DNA of 64,000 nt. Origin: Clostridium psychrophilum (GTDB lineage Bacteria; Bacillota; Clostridia; Clostridiales; Clostridiaceae). Below the pieces are notes generated by a model. That model saw nothing but the letters and a program-made list of their open reading frames with translations. It was not told where the DNA came from and ran no database searches. Positions 28,637 through 38,196 of this stretch are shown piece by piece. Location of the stretch: NCBI RefSeq assembly GCF_018861705.1, contig NZ_JAHLEC010000003.1, forward strand, positions 1 through 64,000, read 5' to 3'. The position numbers and the translations under genes were made by a program. The first letter of the stretch is position 1, and the number at the start of each line of letters is the position of its first letter.

Positions 28637-29548
28637 TTAATCTGTAATTCCCTCTGCTACTTTAAGGGCTCTTATTGCCACCTCTAGTTGAGATAAATCT
28701 GGTTCTCTTGTAGTTAGATTCTGCAACTTAAGTCCTGGGTAAGAAAGGATTTTAGCAAATATACTCTCACTTTTACCCATCCATTTAATAATTTCATAAC
28801 TTACACCTGAAATCAAAGGAAGTAATACTATTCTATACATTATTCTCTCACCAATTGAATGCCAACCAGTAAATGAGAACATTATTATACTAACTATCAT
28901 AACTAAGAACAAAAAATTCGTGCCACATCTTGGATGTAATCTTCCAAATTTAGCTGCATTCTCTGGTGTTAATTCAGTACCACTTTCATAACAAAATATA
29001 GTTTTATGTTCCGCGCCGTGATATTCATATACCCTCTTAATGTCTTCCATTTTTCCTATTAGATACACATATAATAAAAATAGTACCACCCTAATAATTC
29101 CTTCTACAATGTTCATACCCATTGGGGTTGCACCTATTCCGCTGAAGAAGTTAGCAACTATTGTAGGTAAAATAAAAAATATACCTATAGATATAGCTAG
29201 TGACATCACAAGCGATACTCCCATAATCACATCATTACTTTTTTCTTTAAATATTTTTCTTATCCATTTGTCGAATTTCGAAGGTTCATCCTCATCTTCA
29301 TCTTCAAAGAAAGAGGCAGAATAATTCAAAGTTTTTACTCCTATAATTAAGGATTCGATTAAAGAAATAAAGCCTCTTATTATTGGAAGCCCAAATATTT
29401 TATTTTTTTTAGTATATGATGTATAAATGTTTTTTTCAACTACTATTTCTCCTTGCTCAGTTCGCACCGCAGTGGCAATTCCATTACTTCCTCGCATCAT
29501 AACGCCTTCAATAACTGCCTGGCCTCCAACATTTATATTCTTAGACAT
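28637..29548 (-). CDS. yqhQ: DUF1385 membrane protein (YqhQ-like)
   Basis: A 303-residue polytopic membrane protein. The N-terminal VGGQAVIEGVMMRG and central YEYHGAEHKTIFCYE...PRCGTNFLF segments are the family signature. Its biochemical role is unknown. The start was moved to the ATG at 29548, which follows GAAGGAG; this places it two bases after the tdk stop, so tdk and yqhQ are coupled. prmC follows downstream, in the frequent clostridial order rpmE region-tdk-yqhQ-prmC-prfA. Confidence 0.9.
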   Translation of the reverse strand: MSKNINVGGQAVIEGVMMRGSNGIATAVRTEQGEIVVEKNIYTSYTKKNKIFGLPIIRGFISLIESLIIGVKTLNYSASFFEDEDEDEPSKFDKWIRKIFKEKSNDVIMGVSLVMSLAISIGIFFILPTIVANFFSGIGATPMGMNIVEGIIRVVLFLLYVYLIGKMEDIKRVYEYHGAEHKTIFCYESGTELTPENAAKFGRLHPRCGTNFLFLVMIVSIIMFSFTGWHSIGERIMYRIVLLPLISGVSYEIIKWMGKSESIFAKILSYPGLKLQNLTTREPDLSQLEVAIRALKVAEGITD

Positions 29549-29549
29549 T

Positions 29550-30134
29550 TTATACTCCTTCTCTAGGCACAATATGACATTTTCTGCATCGGGCTTCATA
29601 AGATTCTGTATCTCCGATCAAAACAATAGGATCCTCATATCTTGCTGGTTTTCCATTTATTAAACGTTGAGTTCTAGTTGCAGGATTACCACACACTACA
29701 CAAATAGCTGCAATTTTATCTATAAATTCAGCAATAGCGAGAAGTGCAGGTATAGGTCCAAAAGGTTCACCCTTGAAATCCATATCCAATCCAGCACATA
29801 TTACTCTTTTATTATCATCAGCGAGTATTGTAATTACATCAATTATTCCTTTATCAAAAAACTGTACCTCGTCAATAGCAACAACCTGTGTATCCGTATC
29901 TAATAGTTCTAGTATCTGAGCACTATCCTTAACTGGGAATGCTTCCACTTTGCTTCCACAATGAGACACAACATTTCTCTTGCTATATCTATTGTCAATT
30001 TCGGGTTTAAAAACTTGTACCTTTTGTTTTGCTATTTTTGTCCTTCTTATCCTACGTAGAAGTTCCTCTGATTTTCCACTATACATAGGTCCTATAATAA
30101 CTTCAACCCATCCATGATCTTTTGGTCCATACAT
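29550..30134 (-). CDS. tdk: Thymidine kinase
   Basis: Phosphorylates thymidine to dTMP in salvage. The 195-residue type II enzyme has the P-loop [17 protein letters not shown] near the N-terminus, a Walker-B-like AIDEVQFF, and a zinc site from CVVCGNPA and CRKCH. The start was moved to the ATG at 30134 behind ATGGAGG; the frame extends to 30176 without a ribosome site. Confidence 0.97.
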   Translation of the reverse strand: MYGPKDHGWVEVIIGPMYSGKSEELLRRIRRTKIAKQKVQVFKPEIDNRYSKRNVVSHCGSKVEAFPVKDSAQILELLDTDTQVVAIDEVQFFDKGIIDVITILADDNKRVICAGLDMDFKGEPFGPIPALLAIAEFIDKIAAICVVCGNPATRTQRLINGKPARYEDPIVLIGDTESYEARCRKCHIVPREGV

Positions 30135-30240
30135 ATATTTACCTCCATTTGTTGATTTAAATAAAAAAATTATCATATATATCTTATCAAATATATACTA
30201 TATATTAAAGCATATTAAAGCAAAAAAATTTTTTTTTTCA

Positions 30241-30270
30241 TTGACTTAGTTATTAATTATATGATAAAAT
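30241..30270 (+). promoter_or_regulatory. Sigma-A-type promoter of rpmE
   Basis: TTGACT (30241-30246), an 18-base spacer and TAAAAT (30265-30270), about 50 bases upstream of the rpmE ATG. A second TTGACA just downstream has no good -10. Confidence 0.5.
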
Positions 30271-30319
30271 TTAAATGTTGACAATACGGATACATATTTA
30301 TTTAAAAGAGGTGAAAAAT

Positions 30320-30538
30320 ATGCAAAAAGGAATACATCCAGAATACCATCATGATACAGTTGTTAAATGCGCATGTGGAAACACTTTTATTACAGGATCT
30401 ACTTCAAAAGAACTTAAAGTAGACGTATGTTCTAATTGCCATCCATTCTACACTGGGAAGCAAAAGAATATTGATGCCGGTGGAAGAGTTGATAGATTCA
30501 TGAAGAAATTTAACATAAAAAAAGAAGATGTAGAATAA
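30320..30538 (+). CDS. rpmE: Ribosomal protein L31
   Basis: A 72-residue large-subunit protein of the zinc-binding type. Cys residues in KCACGN and [10 protein letters not shown] make the metal site; the ending [10 protein letters not shown] is typical. The start was set to the ATG at 30320, seven bases after GAGGTG; the frame open from 30275 has no support. The gene has its own promoter and terminator. Confidence 0.97.
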   Translation: MQKGIHPEYHHDTVVKCACGNTFITGSTSKELKVDVCSNCHPFYTGKQKNIDAGGRVDRFMKKFNIKKEDVE

Positions 30539-30544
30539 TATATT

Positions 30545-30581
30545 AATGGAAAAGATTTAATTATCTTTTCCATTTTTTATT
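30545..30581 (+). terminator. rpmE terminator
   Basis: Arms AATGGAAAAGAT (30545-30556) and ATCTTTTCCATT (30563-30574), followed by TTTT. It lies a few bases after the stop codon. Confidence 0.85.
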
Positions 30582-30683
30582 TATGTAAATAAATTTTTAT
30601 AACATATCTAAGTAATTCAATTAACGACATCTAATGATATAAAATGTCGCTAAAATAATTTATAAAGCCTGCTTTAATTTATA

Positions 30684-32243
30684 TTATCTAGCTACTAATT
30701 CAAAGTTTTTGTTTATCATTTCTAAAAAATCTTTATTACTCTTAGTTGTAGCCAATAGATTTAGAAGTTTCTCTGTTACACCAAGTGCATTACCCTCTCT
30801 ATACATTATCTTTCTTAAATTATATATAGTATCCATTTCAATCTTAGTAAGTAACAAATCTTCTCTTCTTGTTCCAGATTTGTATATATCTATTGCTGGG
30901 AATATTCTTCTCTCTTGAAGTTTTCTATCTAAGTGGACTTCCATATTTCCTGTGCCCTTAAATTCTTCAAAAATCATATCATCCATTCTACTCCCTGTTT
31001 CTACCAAAGCAGTAGCAAGTATAGTTAGGCTTCCACCCTCTTCAATATTTCTAGCAGCACCAAAAAATTTCTTTGGCATTAAAAGTGCACTAGGATCAAG
31101 TCCTCCAGATAAAGTTCTTCCAGAAGGTGTTATAGTTAAATTGTAAGCTCTAGCAAGCCTAGTTAGACTATCTAATAGAATAACTACATCTTGACCTTGT
31201 TCAACCATTCTTTTAGCTCTTTCAATTACCATGTAAGCTACTTTTGTATGATGATCTGGTTCTTCATCAAAGGTAGAATAAATAACTTCACCTTTAATTG
31301 ACCTCTGCATATCTGTAACTTCTTCCGGTCTTTCATCTATTAAAACAACAATTAATTTTACTTCTGGGTGATTTATAGAGATACTATTAGCAATTTTTTT
31401 AAGAAGTGTCGTTTTTCCTGCTTTTGGCTGTGCTACAATAATGCCTCTTTGACCTTTACCTATAGGAGAAATAATATCCATCATTCTTGAAGATAAGTCA
31501 GCTGCATTAGTTTCTAGTGTCAATCTCTGTGTAGGATATATTGGGGTTAATCTTTCAAATGGTTTTCTACCTACAGCTCTGTCAGGATTTTCTCCATTTA
31601 CTCCTTGTACATACAAAAGGGCTTTAAATTTTTCGCCTTCCTTAGGTATTCTAACCTTACCTTCTACTTCATCACCTGTTTTTAAATTAAACCTTCTGAT
31701 TTGAGATGGTGAAACATAAATATCGTCTGGACCAGACAAATAATTGTTTCCTCTAAGAAATCCATAACTATTATTTTCAATTATTTCAAGTACTCCTCTT
31801 GCTGAGCCTGATTCATTTATCATTTCTTGCAATTTTTCTTTTTTATTTTCGTTTTGATTTTTAAAACCCGTATCAATATTTTCTTTTTTATTTTCATTTT
31901 GGTTTTTGAAACCTGTGTCAATATTTTCTTTTTTATTTTCATTTTTATTTTTAAAACCTGTATCAATATTTTCATTTTTGATTATTTCTGGCTTTTGAAT
32001 TGGTTTAATCTCGACTTGCTTTTTCGAATTTTCTATAGTACTATCTGCAATCGTAGAAGAGTTTTTAGGACTGATTTTTTCTCTTAAAGTAACTCCATCT
32101 TTTTGCATAGAAGCTGGTGTTACCTTCTTTATTGCCTCAATTAGTTCACTTTTTTTAAGTTTAGATATATTTTTAATGCCAAGCTCTTTGGAATGTTCTC
32201 GAAGCTCGACCACTGTCATATTTTCAAAATCTTTATTTGTCAA
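30684..32243 (-). CDS. rho: Transcription termination factor Rho with repeat insert
   Basis: Hexameric RNA helicase that ends transcription. Domains in order are the N-terminal Rho-N helices (about 1-45), an insert rich in Asn, Lys and Glu (about 60-137), a cold-shock-like RNA-binding domain (about 145-215; [20 protein letters not shown]) and the RecA-like ATPase ([31 protein letters not shown]). The insert contains three 15-residue direct repeats built on [15 protein letters not shown]. The start was moved to TTG at 32243 because GGAGGTG sits six bases before it; the ATG at 32270 has no ribosome site. Clostridial Rho proteins often carry such N-terminal inserts, and that of C. botulinum can act as a prion. 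Confidence 0.96.
   Translation of the reverse strand: MTNKDFENMTVVELREHSKELGIKNISKLKKSELIEAIKKVTPASMQKDGVTLREKISPKNSSTIADSTIENSKKQVEIKPIQKPEIIKNENIDTGFKNKNENKKENIDTGFKNQNENKKENIDTGFKNQNENKKEKLQEMINESGSARGVLEIIENNSYGFLRGNNYLSGPDDIYVSPSQIRRFNLKTGDEVEGKVRIPKEGEKFKALLYVQGVNGENPDRAVGRKPFERLTPIYPTQRLTLETNAADLSSRMMDIISPIGKGQRGIIVAQPKAGKTTLLKKIANSISINHPEVKLIVVLIDERPEEVTDMQRSIKGEVIYSTFDEEPDHHTKVAYMVIERAKRMVEQGQDVVILLDSLTRLARAYNLTITPSGRTLSGGLDPSALLMPKKFFGAARNIEEGGSLTILATALVETGSRMDDMIFEEFKGTGNMEVHLDRKLQERRIFPAIDIYKSGTRREDLLLTKIEMDTIYNLRKIMYREGNALGVTEKLLNLLATTKSNKDFLEMINKNFELVAR
31839..31973 (-). repeat. Three 45-bp tandem repeats inside rho
   Basis: Three in-frame copies encode ENIDTGFKN(K/Q)NENKK. The copies differ at a few bases. 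They occupy about residues 91-135 of Rho, in the linker between the N-terminal helices and the RNA-binding domain. Confidence 0.9.
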
Positions 32244-32433
32244 AATCTGCACCTCCGAAGGGTATTTCATATATAATATCTATTTAATAAATATCATGTG
32301 AATTTCAAAACGATTATACTATTCAATGAATTTTCTTGAAATGATATATTATTGTAATTATATCCTATTTAACATTTTTAATCCACTATATTAAAACCTA
32401 TGGAAGCCTTCAAATAACTATTTACTATTTTCT

Positions 32434-32778
32434 CTAAATTAGTGCATAAATTTTCTCTATTGTCTGCCTATATTCATTTACTTTATCTATAACCTTTTGA
32501 TTTTTACCAATAAGAAAAATAGGTAATGCAACTTGCTCACATCCACCTATGACCATATTCCTTTTTAAAAGTTCCTTAACATTATAATAATAAGAATGTT
32601 TCTCACCACATAGCGGACATTTAACCACAATTAATATTTCATTACCTTTATGAATTTTAACATTTACAGAGGGAAATATAATTTTAATATTCTCTATTTC
32701 AAATATTGTAAATTCATAAATTTTATACTCACCACTTGAATTCTTTAAAGCCATAGCAATATTAGTATCAAATATCAA
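32434..32778 (-). CDS. Hypothetical protein with one zinc-knuckle motif
   Basis: Not recognised. A 114-residue protein with a beta-rich first half and a CPLCGEKHSY motif (about 54-63) that could bind a metal, helped by a later Cys in IGGCEQVALP and a His. A helical end contains KVIDKVNEYRQTIEKI. The start is TTG, six bases after GGAGGTG, so translation is credible. It lies between rho and pyrG with no other partner. Confidence 0.65.
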   Translation of the reverse strand: MIFDTNIAMALKNSSGEYKIYEFTIFEIENIKIIFPSVNVKIHKGNEILIVVKCPLCGEKHSYYYNVKELLKRNMVIGGCEQVALPIFLIGKNQKVIDKVNEYRQTIEKIYALI

Positions 32779-32929
32779 TTACTTCACCTCCATAGTTTAT
32801 TACCATTTAATTTCACTACAGTATTTAATTATTAAATTCTATAAATTTTATTAAATTCCTTCTATTTTCATTTGATTTTTATGAGTATTGTGATAACTTT
32901 TAACTTTCTTATAAAGAAAGTTAACGAAA

Positions 32930-32957
32930 AAAAGCTACTCCAATTAGAGTAGCCTTT
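32930..32957 (-). terminator. pyrG terminator
   Basis: Arms GCTACTC (32934-32940) and GAGTAGC (32947-32953), followed on the minus strand by TTTTTTTC. It lies just after the pyrG stop. Confidence 0.85.
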
Positions 32958-32965
32958 CAATTGTA

Positions 32966-34588
<1,623 letters not shown>

Positions 34589-34683
34589 TTATTGCTCATT
34601 GTAAATTGTTATTGTTTTATCTTTTTAATATTATATACCTATGTAAAATTAAAAAAAGTTTATATTAATATTTTTTTTAATAC

Positions 34684-34712
34684 TTGACAAATGTTCTTGA
34701 CAATCTTATAAT
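34684..34712 (+). promoter_or_regulatory. Consensus sigma-A promoter with no gene behind it
   Basis: TTGACA (34684-34689), a 17-base spacer and TATAAT (34707-34712), a perfect match to the vegetative consensus. It points away from pyrG towards the 3' end of the next minus-strand gene. A terminator hairpin begins about ten bases after the -10. Confidence 0.7.
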
Positions 34713-34718
34713 AGAAAT

Positions 34719-34751
34719 TACCCTATAAATATAATGGTATAGGTTTTTTTT
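34719..34751 (+). ncRNA. Predicted very short transcript
   Basis: The interval from the expected start of the promoter at 34684-34712 to the end of the T-run. If transcribed it would give an RNA of about 30 nucleotides made almost entirely of a hairpin. Speculative. Confidence 0.3.
34722..34751 (+). terminator. Intrinsic terminator directly after the orphan promoter
   Basis: Arms CCTATA (34722-34727) and TATAGG (34738-34743) with a ten-base loop, followed by eight T residues. Confidence 0.6.
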
Positions 34752-34858
34752 AAAACAATATTAATATCTTATCACACTTTTTTGTCATTAACCAGTGTTT
34801 TTTTGTTTTTTTGTTTTTTATTTTTTTATGACTAATCTTTTAATTTTTAACATCATTT

Positions 34859-35158
34859 TTATTTACCCTCACCTAATACTCTTTCTATTTCAAAATACAT
34901 TTCTCTGAATTCCTTATTAATAAAAAATTGTTCTTCTGCTTTTTTAAAGCCATAATTAGCAGTTCTTTTATTCAATATTAGAAATTTCTTATAAATACTC
35001 TCTACATCTCCAAACTTATATTTTTTCAACAATAAAAATAAAACATATCTACACTCTCTATTTTTCGATATTTTTAGTGATTCATGCCTTCCCATACCTT
35101 TTACGTAACAAATAGCGTCTATTATTTTATTGTAATCAATAGTATTTAACTTTAACAT
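34859..35158 (-). CDS. Small protein resembling DnaA DNA-binding domain IV
   Basis: A 99-residue, almost wholly helical protein, not securely recognised. The pattern RECRYVLFLLLKKYKFGD, then ESIYKKF and NKRTANYGFKKAEE, then FREMYFEIERVL, resembles the helix order of the C-terminal DNA-binding domain of DnaA. The diagnostic GRDHTTV signature is absent. The start was set to the ATG at 35158, seven bases after AAGGAGATG; the frame extends to 35239 without a better site. The leader can fold so that the ribosome site is paired. Confidence 0.55.
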   Translation of the reverse strand: MLKLNTIDYNKIIDAICYVKGMGRHESLKISKNRECRYVLFLLLKKYKFGDVESIYKKFLILNKRTANYGFKKAEEQFFINKEFREMYFEIERVLGEGK

Positions 35159-35204
35159 TAAATCATCTCCTTCGGAGCTGTAGTATAACGACTTCAGAAG
35201 GATA
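35159..35204 (-). promoter_or_regulatory. Leader hairpin that can mask a ribosome site
   Basis: On the minus strand TCCTTC near 35198-35203 can pair with GAAGGA at about 35168-35173, which contains the ribosome site of the gene starting at 35158. The loop includes an 18-base element also found at 52018-52035. Confidence 0.35.
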
Positions 35205-35229
35205 TTTACCCCTTTATACTTCTCTGGAG

Positions 35230-35283
35230 TAGATAACAATTCTTAATTGTTATCCTCCCATTTATAGAAATGGGAAACTTTTT
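35230..35283. other. Two adjacent hairpins in the DUF1934-HTH spacer
   Basis: GATAACAATT/AATTGTTATC (about 35232-35254) and CCCATTT/AAATGGG (35257-35274), the second followed on the + strand by AAACTTTTTTT. On the + strand the second looks like a terminator, though no + gene precedes it. Confidence 0.4.
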
Positions 35284-35396
35284 TTCTGAAATTTCGCTAA
35301 ACCGCTCCTATTTTCTATGTATTGTTTAGTTAATTAGATTATTGACAATTATTTATAAAAACTATCCATATACCAAAATTATAATTATAATATAAA

Positions 35397-35458
35397 ACAT
35401 TAAAGCATAATAAAAGCTATGTTCTATAAAGAACATAGCTTTTATTATGCTTTAATGT
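35397..35458 (-). terminator. 28-bp perfect hairpin overlapping a stop codon
   Basis: Arms 35397-35424 and 35431-35458 pair perfectly around a six-base loop. The right arm covers the last codons and the stop (35445) of the DUF1934 gene. On the minus strand it is followed by T-rich sequence. Confidence 0.7.
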
Positions 35459-35864
35459 TTATCTGTAATGTTGTACTTAAAATTTGTTGATTTCCTATTA
35501 TCATATCATAATCTATAAATACATCTCCACCATCATCATTAACATTCATCTTTAATTCCTTGGTATCTACTGCAAGATCTAATGCTCCATGTGGTGTATT
35601 ATATAAAGTTAAATCCCTTACATATTTTTTGAAATTCATTTCGGTATTAGTAGTTCCAATCCTTATAAGTGTAAACTTTTCTGCATCAATTTTTAATGTA
35701 GTAGTAGTTCCCTTCATTCCTGAAATTTCTGATTCTTCGTACACTGCATAATAACAATTATCTTTTTTATAAAACTTGCCAGGTGTTACAACCTCAATTG
35801 AATCACCATCTTCTTCACTATCAGATTGTTTGCTAACTACTGAAATTATCGCGTTTTTATTCAT
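35445..35864 (-). CDS. DUF1934 beta-barrel protein (YwiB-like)
   Basis: A 139-residue predicted beta-barrel protein of the DUF1934 family, calycin-like and of unknown role. The pattern of short alternating strands and the segment GKFYKKDNCYYAVYEE followed by GTTTTLKID fits. It starts 15 bases after the PP-loop gene ends, so the two are likely co-transcribed. The last codons lie inside a 28-bp hairpin. Confidence 0.75.
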   Translation of the reverse strand: MNKNAIISVVSKQSDSEEDGDSIEVVTPGKFYKKDNCYYAVYEESEISGMKGTTTTLKIDAEKFTLIRIGTTNTEMNFKKYVRDLTLYNTPHGALDLAVDTKELKMNVNDDGGDVFIDYDMIIGNQQILSTTLQINIKA

Positions 35865-35878
35865 TCACTTGCACCTCA

Positions 35879-36862
35879 CTATTTTAAAATATAATTGTTT
35901 ATCTCTTCATCTGATGCAGGTTTTATGTCTATATATTTGCCTTCAGACCGACCATATCCGCCATAACTTATAGTTACAACCTTCTCATCCATTCCTTTGC
36001 AATATCTTCCTGTGATTTTTGCTGCAAGATCAATATCTGTTTCCGTTGGATTCCCAATTATAACAACTGTTGTTCCATTGTAATCCTTAGCCTCAAACAT
36101 TAAATCTTGTTGAGTTAAAAGCTTTTCTAATAACTCCCCTTCTTTTTCTGTTCTTGTAGATACTATTTTAGCATCTTTAGATATTCTAAAATGTCTTCCA
36201 ATTTTAAGTAATTCTAAATCTTTCTTAGATGGATTTTTCTTCTGCTCTAAAATATCTCTAAGTCTCAAAGAATAGTTAGGTTCAGTAAGTTTACATCCAC
36301 CAGCCGGTGACGGATAATCAAGAATACCGAATTTTTCTGCTAACTCCATCTGAACTTTTCTGTTTCTTCCTTTTATATCCATAAGCATTTCTCTATCTAT
36401 TAAACCATCTATCTCCATTTGGGTAGGATTAAGATTTTTAGCACATAATGGTCTTAAAATTTTATCCCCTATACCCGATTCATTTTTAACTATGTCTAAA
36501 GCTGATCTGTTTTGAGACATAGGTCTTTGGTTTAAAACTTCTCCTGTTATAATAAAGTCAGCATGATATTTTTCTAATAATTGTCCACAATACCGCATCA
36601 TCATAGCATGGCAGTCAATACAAGGATTCATGTTTTTACCATACCCATGTTTCGGATCCTTTACCATTTTAAAATGTTCATCTGAAAAATCTACAACTTT
36701 TAATGGTATATCTATTTTTTTTACCATTTTCAATGCATTTTTCTCACCAAAAAAATTAGATTTAAAGCATATCCCGATGACTTCTATGCCTTGATCCTTT
36801 ACAATCTTTGCTGCTAAAGTACTATCAAGGCCTCCAGAAATCATAGCCAAAGCTGTTGTCAT
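35879..36862 (-). CDS. PP-loop ATPase, ThiI/MnmA-like
   Basis: A 327-residue adenylating enzyme with the PP-loop motif AMISGGLDSTLAA near the N-terminus, as in tRNA thiolation enzymes ThiI and MnmA. It also carries CIDCHAMM (about 81-88), GGCKLTEP (about 187) and a C-terminal region with VVIIGNPTETD resembling the DUF814 module. It is often annotated as a tRNA 2-thiouridylate methyltransferase, but the true substrate is not settled. The start was moved to the ATG at 36862 behind AGGAGAA. It follows ddl. Confidence 0.78.
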   Translation of the reverse strand: MTTALAMISGGLDSTLAAKIVKDQGIEVIGICFKSNFFGEKNALKMVKKIDIPLKVVDFSDEHFKMVKDPKHGYGKNMNPCIDCHAMMMRYCGQLLEKYHADFIITGEVLNQRPMSQNRSALDIVKNESGIGDKILRPLCAKNLNPTQMEIDGLIDREMLMDIKGRNRKVQMELAEKFGILDYPSPAGGCKLTEPNYSLRLRDILEQKKNPSKKDLELLKIGRHFRISKDAKIVSTRTEKEGELLEKLLTQQDLMFEAKDYNGTTVVIIGNPTETDIDLAAKITGRYCKGMDEKVVTISYGGYGRSEGKYIDIKPASDEEINNYILK

Positions 36863-36910
36863 AAAGCTTCTCCTCTCTTCATTGTACTTTAATATATCTT
36901 GATACAACTA

Positions 36911-37942
36911 CTATCCATTATTTCTATCTATTGCTAAATCAATAAGTTCATCTATAAGCATAACATACGTTTTACCTGAAGCTTCCCACATTTTAGGGTA
37001 CATGCTTATTTTAGTAAACCCCGGTATAGTATTAACTTCATTCAAATAAACATCTTCTGTTTCCTTATCCACTAAGAAATCTATTCTCGCCATTCCAGCA
37101 CAATCGAGTATTCTATAAATTCTTATAGCTTCTTCTTTAACTATCTGTAACTTATCATAAGATAAAGCTGCGGGTATCAATAGTTTAGATGCTTCACTTT
37201 TATATTTAGCTTCATAATCATAAAATTCTTTTGCTGGTATTATTTCTCCTGGTATAGAAGCCTGTGGATAATCATTACCAAGAATAGCAACCTCAATTTC
37301 TCTTGCATTTATAGCCTTTTCAACTAAAACCTTTCTATCATACTTTAAAGCTTCTTCTACCCCAGTTATTAACTCGCTTTTATTATGTGCTTTTGTTATC
37401 CCTACAGAAGAACCGCCATTAGATGGCTTAATGAATACATCATAGCCCAATTCTTTTTCTATTCTTTCTATTAACAAACCTTTATTTTCTTTATACTCAT
37501 GCGCATTTATTACCACATAATCCGCTTGTTTTACATTGAATTTTTCTAACAAATATTTTGTATATATTTTATCCATACAAACAGAAGAAGACATTACTCC
37601 AGCCCCAACACATGGTATATTAGATATTTTACACATGCCTTGAATAGTTCCATCTTCTCCAAATAAGCCATGTAGAACGGGAAATACTACATCTACCTCT
37701 TTATTAAATATTACTTTCTGACCCTCTGGTCTTTTAAAATATTCATCCTTTTCCCATTCTCCGTTCTCTATATTATCAATTTCTCCAGTGTATTCAAACC
37801 ATAAACCATCTTTTGTTATTCCTATAGGATATATATCATATTTTGTTTGATCAATATTTTTTAATACTGATGAAGCTGATGCTCTGGAAACTTCATGTTC
37901 TGTGGACTGTCCACCAAATAATATTGCTATTTTCTTTTTCAT
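36911..37942 (-). CDS. ddl: D-alanine--D-alanine ligase
   Basis: Makes the D-Ala-D-Ala dipeptide for peptidoglycan. The 343-residue ATP-grasp enzyme has IAILFGGQSTEHEVSRASA at the start, the FIKPSNGGSSVGI lysine/Ser loop and the EFYDYEAKY motif. The Tyr of that motif is typical of D-Ala-D-Ala specificity rather than the D-lactate type found in vancomycin resistance. LNEVNTIPGFT binds magnesium. A weak AGAGGGCG site precedes the ATG. Confidence 0.97.
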   Translation of the reverse strand: MKKKIAILFGGQSTEHEVSRASASSVLKNIDQTKYDIYPIGITKDGLWFEYTGEIDNIENGEWEKDEYFKRPEGQKVIFNKEVDVVFPVLHGLFGEDGTIQGMCKISNIPCVGAGVMSSSVCMDKIYTKYLLEKFNVKQADYVVINAHEYKENKGLLIERIEKELGYDVFIKPSNGGSSVGITKAHNKSELITGVEEALKYDRKVLVEKAINAREIEVAILGNDYPQASIPGEIIPAKEFYDYEAKYKSEASKLLIPAALSYDKLQIVKEEAIRIYRILDCAGMARIDFLVDKETEDVYLNEVNTIPGFTKISMYPKMWEASGKTYVMLIDELIDLAIDRNNG

Positions 37943-38145
37943 TGACGCCCTCTCCTTATAACTATAATAACTATTTTTTTAATAATAAAACCATAAATAT
38001 ACTATGTGTTTTAATATGATCCACACTAATTTTTTTTTAATATTATATCATATTATATCATCTTTATCTATTATTTTGTATTTAAATTTTTACAATGTAA
38101 CTTGTATGCTCTCAATATTTGATATTGTAAAAATAACTCAACATG

Positions 38146-38186
38146 AAAAAGGATATATGTTCTTATATGAACATATATCCTTTTTT
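38146..38186 (-). terminator. ypeB terminator
   Basis: A 16-bp stem, AAAAGGATATATGTTC with GAACATATATCCTTTT, flanked by A and T runs. It lies just after the ypeB stop. Confidence 0.85.
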
Positions 38187-38196
38187 ACTATATTAA

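Noticed and set aside
31827-32087. Plus-strand frame rich in Phe and Ile opposite rho
   Set aside because: It is the complement of the Lys/Asn-rich repeats of rho and has no start signals.
34797-34830. Run of T tracts interrupted by G
   Set aside because: Low-complexity sequence; no repeat unit or function beyond base composition could be supported.
36911-37942. D-Ala-D-Lac ligase (vancomycin-resistance type)
   Set aside because: The EFYDYEAKY motif with Tyr indicates an ordinary D-Ala-D-Ala ligase, and no vanH or vanX is nearby.
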